Made by a program: the position numbers and the translations under genes. This document shows positions 1-4,182 of a stretch of DNA of 5,330 nucleotides, in pieces. The stretch is from NCBI GenBank assembly GCA_028714995.1, contig JAQTLI010000240.1, forward strand, positions 1 through 5,330, written 5' to 3'. Each line of letters begins with the position of its first letter. The first letter of the stretch is position 1. Source of the stretch: Methylobacter sp. (GTDB lineage Bacteria > Pseudomonadota > Gammaproteobacteria > Methylococcales > Methylomonadaceae). A model generated the notes under the pieces. The model had not been told where the DNA came from, did no database searches, and saw only the letters and a program-made list of their open reading frames with translations.

Positions 1-264
1 GAGTTCTTGGTTTTCCTCTTCCTCCCCTGAAACGTCCCGAGGTTCCAGCGCCATGCCGCACTTGGGGCAGGAACCCGGTTCACTGCGGATGATTTCAGGA
101 TGCATCGGACACACATATTCGGTATGACTTCCTAAATCCTTGCTTTCCACCGGTTCCATAGGTTCCAGGGACATTCCGCATTTGGGACAGTTTCCAGGAT
201 TTTCCTGTTGAACTTCAGGGTGCATGGAACAGGTATAAGTTATTTTCTGAGAATATTTTGTCAT
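1..264 (-). CDS. copA: Copper-translocating P-type ATPase, N-terminal fragment with two HMBDs (runs off left edge)
   Basis: The visible 88 residues hold two tandem copies of the small heavy-metal-binding domain (HMBD) often found at the N-terminus of P1B-type Cu(I) ATPases. Copy 1 spans about residues 10-35 (YTCSMHPE ... CPKCGM) and copy 2 about residues 50-75 (YVCPMHPE ... CPKCGM), so the repeat period is 40 residues. Each copy has a Cys-x-Met-His-Pro half and a Cys-x-x-Cys-Gly-Met half. An acidic linker (EEEENQEL) follows, as is usual just before the first membrane helix. In this family the enzyme uses ATP to export Cu(I) from the cytoplasm across the inner membrane. The ATG at 264 is the obvious start, with a modest AGGG about 8 bases upstream. 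The catalytic DKTG and CPC motifs lie outside the window, so the ATPase assignment rests on the N-terminal architecture; a stand-alone HMBD protein is less likely. The neighbouring cus genes support a copper role. Confidence 0.82.
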   Translation of the reverse strand, partial: MTKYSQKITYTCSMHPEVQQENPGNCPKCGMSLEPMEPVESKDLGSHTEYVCPMHPEIIRSEPGSCPKCGMALEPRDVSGEEEENQEL

Positions 265-296
265 TGTCTTACCCTATAGTTTTCGTAACACGATGA

Positions 297-321
297 AATC
301 AAAAATCCGGTTTTTATGATT
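297..321. repeat. AT-rich inverted repeat between methyltransferase and copA
   Basis: In the 90-base gap between the two genes an imperfect inverted repeat can fold as a stem of about nine pairs (AATCA and AAAA arms against TTTT and TGATT, with one bulged base) around a CCGG-centred loop. On the minus strand no T-run follows it, so it is not a convincing intrinsic terminator. It could be a weak mRNA structure ahead of copA or chance in AT-rich DNA. Confidence 0.25.
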
Positions 322-354
322 TTGGCAATGCGTAATCAGGCGGTTTTCAGTCTT

Positions 355-1035
355 CTATTCGATGCTAACACAGGTTTCATAGACCACCCCCATTGGTTTA
401 CAGGCCCGGTATAAAGCGATGGTGCCGGACACCGTACGATAACTTGAGGTTTCCTCTACCGGACAGAATCCGGCCTCCGCTATAAAAACCGGCAATAGGC
501 CCAGAATGTTATCGTGAACCTCTTCAGCCCAACGTACCGCCAGCGAAATTAGCCACATGGTCAGATCGTGCGGTTTGCCGAAATCAGCCACATGCAACTC
601 GCCACCGGGCTTGAGCACTCGGAATGCTTCCCCGAGCGCCCGTTGTTTATCCTCCCGCGTCAGGTGATGCAGCATCAGGCAGGCAAACAAACGATCGAAG
701 CTGCCGTCCAGATAAGGCAAACAAGTCGCCGTACCCTGTTGCAGGACGATAGTCTCTCCCGCCTGTTCGGCCTTCCTTCGCGCGATATCCAATACTTGGG
801 GATCCACGTCGAGTCCGTATACTGTGGCGTTCGGTTGGGTTTGCTTGATCAGTAGGGTGAGCGTTCCCGTGCCACAGCCCATATCCAGTAAATTTTGGCC
901 TGACTGAATGCCAGCCTGCGCGATCAATGCGTTCTTTAATGCCTCTTCCGGATACAAGCGCCGCATCATTGGATCATACCAGAGCGTCAACCAGCGGAAA
1001 TGAAACGCCGGGATATAACGGGGATGTTTCTTCAT
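355..1035 (-). CDS. Class I SAM-dependent methyltransferase (UbiE/ArsM-like fold)
   Basis: A 226-residue soluble protein with the Rossmann-type SAM-binding core. Motif I is LLDMGCGTGTL at about residues 49-59. The acidic residue that would hold the SAM ribose is in GLDVDP at 74-79. SFDRLFACLMLHHL follows at 112-125, and the post-core strand LKPGGELHVADFG is at 141-153. The substrate cannot be read from sequence; small-molecule or quinone-like acceptors are common for this fold, and I do not claim arsenite methylation because no paired ArsM-type cysteines are evident. The ATG at 1035 is chosen because an AGAGAGG ribosome site sits 9 bases upstream and the fold begins soon after it; a longer reading from 1173 would replace the better-supported small gene upstream. 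The start overlaps the stop of that gene (TAATG), implying coupled translation. I recall similar methyltransferases beside copper ATPases and CMD proteins in gammaproteobacteria, which suggests but does not prove a metal-stress role. Confidence 0.88.
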   Translation of the reverse strand: MKKHPRYIPAFHFRWLTLWYDPMMRRLYPEEALKNALIAQAGIQSGQNLLDMGCGTGTLTLLIKQTQPNATVYGLDVDPQVLDIARRKAEQAGETIVLQQGTATCLPYLDGSFDRLFACLMLHHLTREDKQRALGEAFRVLKPGGELHVADFGKPHDLTMWLISLAVRWAEEVHDNILGLLPVFIAEAGFCPVEETSSYRTVSGTIALYRACKPMGVVYETCVSIE

Positions 1036-1235
1036 TACGATAAACCTCTCTGATGCTGCTCCACATCTACCGCAAGAAGGCTTGCGGCTTCGGTAATCAA
1101 TAGCTTGAGCCATGCGTTCATAGTGGCGTTCCTCGGTAACTGCTCCCTGCGTTGCTCTACCTTCTGCATCCATGCAGTCGTCCCATTAGCAGAGAATCGG
1201 CAATGCCATTTTGTATTAAACATTTGATTTTTCAT
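1035..1235 (-). CDS. Small hypothetical protein, 66 residues, coupled between CMD and methyltransferase genes
   Basis: I do not recognise this protein. From the ATG at 1235 it encodes 66 residues; an alternative ATG at 1223 gives 62. It overlaps the end of the CMD gene by 20 bases (8 with the later start), and its stop codon shares bases with the methyltransferase start as TAATG. This tight packing is the main evidence that it is translated. The protein has no signal peptide or membrane segment. A KWHC near residues 9-12 is followed by a charged stretch (VEQRREQLPR) and a likely amphipathic helix at about 39-60 (MNAWLKLLITEAASLLAVDV). There are too few Cys/His residues for a recognisable metal site. 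The ribosome site is weak: GGAAAG is too far upstream of 1235, so re-initiation after the CMD gene is likely. The competing frame across 1036-1173 would be an N-terminal extension of the methyltransferase and looks less natural. Confidence 0.55.
   Translation of the reverse strand: MKNQMFNTKWHCRFSANGTTAWMQKVEQRREQLPRNATMNAWLKLLITEAASLLAVDVEQHQRGLS
1045..1051 (-). promoter_or_regulatory. Ribosome binding site that fixes the methyltransferase start
   Basis: AGAGAGG on the minus strand lies 9 bases before the ATG at 1035 and inside the 3' end of the preceding small ORF. It favours the 226-residue methyltransferase over the longer in-frame reading that begins at 1173. Confidence 0.7.
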
Positions 1236-1794
1236 TATTGCGATCTGCACTTTCCGGCAGACGGCAAAATCCTTGTGCAGGCAAATCCAGGGCACTGTTA
1301 AATTTGCTGGATAAATTCTGAAAGGCAATGAGTCCGGTTAGTTCGACTATTTCATCCTCGTTAAAGTATTCATATAGGCGCTGAGCCAAATCATCATCAA
1401 CCTGCCGATCGGTATAAGTTATAGCCTCGACATATTCCAGGACAACCCTTTCTTTGTTATCAAACAACTCGCTTTCTTGCCATCGTTCAAGGGCCTCCAC
1501 CTTGTTCATGGAGCCCGTTCTTTTTGCCAACACGGCGGAGTTAATATCAATACAAAAACGGCACCCGTTTATTTGCGATACTCTCACCGTAATCAAGGAT
1601 CGTAGAACTGAATCTATAGGGCTACTTTTTCTATCCAGCACGCCATAGAGTATAGCTATCGCTGCAAATAACCTGGGAACTCTGGCCCAAATCAATGCAG
1701 GCTTAAGGATTTGTCCGTATTTTCTTTTTTGATTCCAAAAGAATGGACGAAGGTACCAGGGATAACTGGAAATGGGTTTTTCTGTAACTCTCAT
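1216..1794 (-). CDS. Carboxymuconolactone decarboxylase (AhpD-like) family protein
   Basis: A 192-residue all-helical protein of the CMD/AhpD family. The hallmark is the segment around residues 75-85 (SQINGCRFCIDIN), giving a Cys-x-x-Cys pair at about 78 and 81. The His that follows the pair in AhpD (CxxCxxxH) is Asn here (about 85), so the AhpD proton relay may be altered. The C-terminal ELTGLIAFQNLSSKFNSALD region (about 151-170) is typical of this subfamily, whose members resemble peroxidase-like or thiol-disulfide proteins more than true decarboxylases. The ATG at 1794 is preferred over the in-frame ATG at 1821 because GGTGA sits 4 bases upstream and MRVTEKPISSYPWYLRPFF is how I recall relatives beginning; the 1821 start lacks a clear ribosome site. 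The gene overlaps the next small ORF and lies 138 bases after the lipoprotein gene. A thiol redox role under copper stress is inference. Confidence 0.87.
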   Translation of the reverse strand: MRVTEKPISSYPWYLRPFFWNQKRKYGQILKPALIWARVPRLFAAIAILYGVLDRKSSPIDSVLRSLITVRVSQINGCRFCIDINSAVLAKRTGSMNKVEALERWQESELFDNKERVVLEYVEAITYTDRQVDDDLAQRLYEYFNEDEIVELTGLIAFQNLSSKFNSALDLPAQGFCRLPESADRNNEKSNV

Positions 1795-1888
1795 CTCATC
1801 ACCGAAGCAGATAGTAAACATCAGGATTCATCTGAAAACAGTATGGGCAATGGCTGGCGTCAATGGTTGTCAACGACCGAAACCGAAC

Positions 1889-1912
1889 GAGGGGGTGATA
1901 ACACTCCCCCTC
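1889..1912. repeat. GC-rich perfect hairpin between lipoprotein and CMD genes
   Basis: A perfect 7-bp inverted repeat (GAGGGGG with CCCCCTC) surrounds a 10-base loop and sits about 20 bases after the lipoprotein stop and about 95 bases before the CMD start. On the minus strand it is followed by GTTCGGTTTCGG, not a clean T-run. It could be a partial terminator, an mRNA-processing or 3'-stabilising stem that separates expression of the two parts of the cluster, or a leader structure for the CMD gene. It is not a canonical intrinsic terminator. Confidence 0.45.
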
Positions 1913-1932
1913 CCCTGGCTTGTGTGAAGCTT

Positions 1933-2271
1933 TTACAACTGCCGATGCAGCTTTGCCATGCTCAAGTTTTCCTCAACAGCTTTTTCATAAACATCAATTA
2001 GCCTTTGGCAGTGCGTTTTTAAATCTTCCGCCTGTCTACCGTAGAGATAGCTTTTTGACTCATATTGGCTAAGAAGTTTTTTGTACTTATCAACTTTAAG
2101 CTGCATTTCTTTCGCTGCTTCTTCATAGTGTTGCGCCAGCGCTTCATGATCGGTTTTGGTTGTTGCGTTTTGTACGGCTTGGCTCATATCCATCGGATGC
2201 GGATTCCTCTCAGCGCAAGCGGCCAGCAAACCAAGAATAAGGAACAGGGTAATTAATAACTTTGTTTTCAT
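1933..2271 (-). CDS. Small coiled-coil lipoprotein of the copper efflux cluster
   Basis: A 112-residue protein with a lipoprotein signal: MKTK, a hydrophobic stretch at residues 5-18, then lipobox LAAC with the lipidated Cys at 19. The residue after it is Ala, not Asp, which favours outer-membrane sorting. A short segment HPMDMS (25-30) could bind copper weakly through His and Met; this is inference. Residues 40-108 are strongly helical and charged (HEALAQHYEEAAKEMQLKVD, later YLYGRQAEDLK), consistent with a periplasmic helical hairpin or coiled coil. A second Cys is at 88. The ATG at 2271 has a strong ribosome site, GGAG 7 bases upstream. I recall similar small lipoproteins, ending near an HRQMA-like motif, beside RND metal-efflux genes, but I know of no assigned function. 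This copy stops at HRQL, perhaps slightly short. It follows the cusA remnant after a 268-base gap, so it may have its own promoter. Confidence 0.8.
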   Translation of the reverse strand: MKTKLLITLFLILGLLAACAERNPHPMDMSQAVQNATTKTDHEALAQHYEEAAKEMQLKVDKYKKLLSQYESKSYLYGRQAEDLKTHCQRLIDVYEKAVEENLSMAKLHRQL

Positions 2272-2277
2272 GGGTTT

Positions 2278-2283
2278 TCTCCA
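2278..2283 (-). promoter_or_regulatory. Strong ribosome binding site of the lipoprotein gene
   Basis: TGGAGA on the minus strand, with GGAG 7 bases before the ATG at 2271. It is among the strongest Shine-Dalgarno matches in the window and fits independent translation of a gene that has no close upstream neighbour. Confidence 0.7.
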
Positions 2284-2417
2284 GAGTAATTCAAAATAAA
2301 TTTAAAATGATATCGTTTTTCAGGTTGTTAGATTTTTATCACTTTTTATCTCCTATAGCTCGAGGATTGATGGACGAAACAGATGACATCAGCCCAGCCT
2401 GCGTAACTATTTTTTAA

Positions 2418-2432
2418 GGCATGAATAATGCC
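2418..2432. repeat. Short inverted repeat in the intergenic gap
   Basis: A 5-bp stem (GGCAT with ATGCC) around a 5-base loop, with an overlapping alternative pairing (CATGA with TCATG) that would exclude part of it. T- and A-runs flank it on the plus strand at 2411-2415 and 2440-2444, but neither strand has a T-run directly 3' of the stem, so it is not a standard terminator. Confidence 0.3.
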
Positions 2433-2539
2433 ACTCATGAAAAACCAATAACTTAAGCACTTTCTTATTTTCTATTCAGATCTACTCGCACAATAAACGT
2501 GCATCAAAAGCCATTAACGCACCCAACTAAGGCAATCTA

Positions 2540-2921
2540 TTATTTAACACTTGCTTGCTTGCCTCTTTCCTGAAATTGCAAAACAAGGCTGTAGATCACC
2601 GGGAATACCAAAAGACTCAGTATCAACACCGGCGCGGCAATGCGCTGGGTCACGTCGGCGCCGGTAGCCCACATGATCGGGATCAAACCCACGATATTGG
2701 CGATGGCGGTTGTCAGAGGATAGGTCACCTGGTCTTCAACCACCTGCGGCGCCTGGTCGGGATAATCGGTAAAGACAATGACCTGCACATCCGACAAATC
2801 CGGAATCGCATCCAAAGGCATGGTTTGATACGACCAAAGCCCTGCCGTGATCAGAAGCGCAGTGGCAAGCAACACGATAAAACGATTGTGCAGCGAACTT
2901 GTCAATGATCCACTTAATCAT
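2540..2921 (-). pseudogene. cusA: CusA-type RND heavy-metal efflux pump remnant (frameshift plus large internal deletion)
   Basis: The intact family is an inner-membrane RND pump of about 1,050 residues that drives Cu(I)/Ag(I) export with the proton gradient. Here only its two ends remain. The natural ATG at 2921 gives MIKWIIDK and overlaps the cusB stop by 8 bases, as expected in this operon. One extra base near 2896-2897 then shifts the frame into LHNRFIVLLATALL (first membrane helix), PLDAIPDLSDVQVI and DQVTYPLTT. At about 2700-2713 the sequence jumps to the last part of the protein (ANIVGLIPIMWAT, RIAAP, LLVFPVIYSL), losing roughly 900 residues including the porter domains, the central methionine site and the proton-relay helices. 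Relative to the family, two residues are also missing at WAT/GADV and about seven after RIAAP. A TTG at 2905 could start a 121-residue protein with two membrane helices, but with only a weak ribosome site. It cannot work as an RND pump. Confidence 0.9.
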
Positions 2922-4182
2922 GCTTGTGCCCGTCTTGCGGCGCGGCTGGCGCCATCATTTTAGCCGTCGCCTCGCGCAAACTGGATTCGGAATCGATGAG
3001 AAACTGGGCCGATGTCACGACCTGCTCACCTTCTTCAAGGCCGTCCAAGATAGCGATGTACTCATTAGAAGCAATACCCGTCCTGACCTTGCGCGGTTCA
3101 AACTTGCCCTCGCCCCGTGCAATAAAGACCTGGCTGCCGTCGCCTGAACGCACGATTGCCTCAGTAGGGATGACCAGTGCATCCTGCTGTGTTCTGGCCT
3201 GTATGGTGACCTCGGCAAACATATCGGGTTTTAACAGCAGCTCGGCATTATCAAAGGTTAGGCGCACTTTAATGGTTCGGGTTTTCGCTTCAGCGTAAGG
3301 ATAAATAAAAGCCAAGTGCCCCTTGAATATACGCCCAGGAACGCCGGCCAGTTGCATTTCAACCGGGTCGCCTTCTTTAACCCAAGACAGTTCGTATTCG
3401 TAAATATCGGCATACACCCAGACTTTGGATAAATCGGCAATCATATACAGTTCAGTTTCGGGCGTGACATATTGTCCTTCGCGGGCGCCTATGTTGATCA
3501 CGATGCCATCCGCAGGGGTATGAATATGCAAGCTTTTTTTAATGATATGACTATCAGTCAGCTCATGCAGTTGATGCGCCGGAACATCCAGCAGTTTCAA
3601 GCGCTCAAGGGAACTTTTGGCCAGTTCTTCCGCACCGCGACGGATGTCTTCAATCGGACTTTTTTCCAGCACTTTAAGATTGTTTAAGGCCAGAACATAT
3701 TCCTGCTGGCTGGCAACCAGTTGTGGTGAATAAATGCTCAGCAGATCGTCATTCTTTTTGACCCGTTGCCCTGTTTTATCGACACGTAGCGTTTCAATCC
3801 AGCCTTCGGTTTTTGGGTGCAGGCGGACGATACGCTCTTCATCATAAGATACGCGGCCAACGGCTCGTACCACATGCGAGAGTAAGGTCTTTTTTGCAGT
3901 AGCGGTGCGCACCCCCATGTTTTGCATGGTAACAGCATCGATTTTAACGGAGCCTGCCGATTCCTCGTCGGCATAGACCGGGACATAATCCATGCCCATG
4001 GCGTCCTTTGCCGGCACGGGAGAGGTAACGGATGGATTCATGGGATTGCGATAAAACAAAGGCTGCCTGAAAGGCGGTAATTGAACCGTCGGCTTCTCTT
4101 TTTGTTGTTGAGCCAGCCAATATCCGCCAGCCAGGCCTACAACCAGCATAAAAGCGGCAGTTAATAAGAGCTGCTTATTCAT
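2914..4182 (-). CDS. cusB: CusB-type periplasmic adaptor (membrane fusion protein) of a Cu/Ag RND efflux system
   Basis: A 422-residue adaptor that links inner-membrane pump to outer-membrane channel. An uncleaved anchor or signal helix lies at residues 5-23. A heavy-metal-binding segment follows at about 42-71 (FYRNPMNP ... AMGMDYVPVYADE), with Met48, Met62 and Met64 matching the three-methionine Cu(I)/Ag(I) site known in E. coli CusB. The first lipoyl/beta-barrel half starts near 105 (AVGRVSYDEERIVRLHPKTE), the alpha-helical hairpin covers about 153-200, the second lipoyl half is at 217-240 (HIHTPADGIVINIGAREGQY), the beta-barrel runs to about 330, and the membrane-proximal domain is at 335-400 (VIPTEAIV ... 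GLEEGEQVVT). The tail ends in GHKHD. Length and domains are complete, with no lesion. The ATG at 4182 has GAGGA 8 bases upstream and overlaps the cusC stop (ATGAATAA). Its own stop overlaps the cusA start. Its pump partner is broken, so it may be idle or serve another RND pump. Confidence 0.95.
   Translation of the reverse strand: MNKQLLLTAAFMLVVGLAGGYWLAQQQKEKPTVQLPPFRQPLFYRNPMNPSVTSPVPAKDAMGMDYVPVYADEESAGSVKIDAVTMQNMGVRTATAKKTLLSHVVRAVGRVSYDEERIVRLHPKTEGWIETLRVDKTGQRVKKNDDLLSIYSPQLVASQQEYVLALNNLKVLEKSPIEDIRRGAEELAKSSLERLKLLDVPAHQLHELTDSHIIKKSLHIHTPADGIVINIGAREGQYVTPETELYMIADLSKVWVYADIYEYELSWVKEGDPVEMQLAGVPGRIFKGHLAFIYPYAEAKTRTIKVRLTFDNAELLLKPDMFAEVTIQARTQQDALVIPTEAIVRSGDGSQVFIARGEGKFEPRKVRTGIASNEYIAILDGLEEGEQVVTSAQFLIDSESSLREATAKMMAPAAPQDGHKHD

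Larger units (their letters stand above)
2272..2539. other. 268-base AT-rich non-coding gap between cusA remnant and lipoprotein gene
   Basis: No credible gene or recognisable remnant of the lost cusA sequence is visible here. The stretch is clearly more AT-rich than the flanking genes, especially 2285-2350. It holds a short hairpin (2418-2432), a four-base-arm stem (GCAC/GTGC near 2491-2505), and a minute reading frame of four codons with its own GGAG near 2342-2352, probably chance. I see no confident -35/-10 pair, although AT-rich DNA of this length before a well-translated gene makes a promoter likely. Confidence 0.5.

Noticed and set aside
265..300. Promoter or CueR-type operator ahead of copA
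   Set aside because: A TATAGG lies only about 9 bases before the ATG, giving almost no leader, and I see no CueR-like dyad (ACCTTGC...GCAAGGT).
1036..1173. N-terminal extension of the methyltransferase with a CGRCG motif
   Set aside because: The AGAGAGG site lies 9 bases before the ATG at 1035, the fold starts there, and the other frame over this stretch has stop/start overlap with both neighbours. The CxxC is probably chance.
1795..1821. Longer CMD start at 1821
   Set aside because: No clear ribosome site precedes it, and the extra nine residues (MFTICFGDE) are unlike the N-terminus I recall for the family; the ATG at 1794 has GGTGA close upstream. It remains possible.
1840..1873. Promoter for the CMD gene (TTGACA on the minus strand near 1868-1873)
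   Set aside because: The -35-like box is perfect, but no acceptable -10 box lies 16-18 bases downstream, so chance is likely.
2418..2432. Intrinsic terminator for the cus operon
   Set aside because: The stem is only 5 bp and is not followed by a T-run on the minus strand; the T-run is on the wrong side.
2488..2490. Ten-codon minus-strand frame starting near here (MAFDARLLCE) or four-codon frame near 2350 as leader peptides
   Set aside because: Too short, no run of regulatory codons and no attenuator stem after them.
2545..2560. GCAA tandem triplet at the end of the cusA remnant
   Set aside because: Only three short copies; nothing suggests phase variation in a frame already broken upstream.
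2555..2908. Plus-strand open frame opposite the cusA remnant
   Set aside because: It lies antisense to clear RND-family sequence, and its His/Arg/Gln-rich composition is typical of a shadow frame. The other plus-strand frames in the window are rejected for the same reason.
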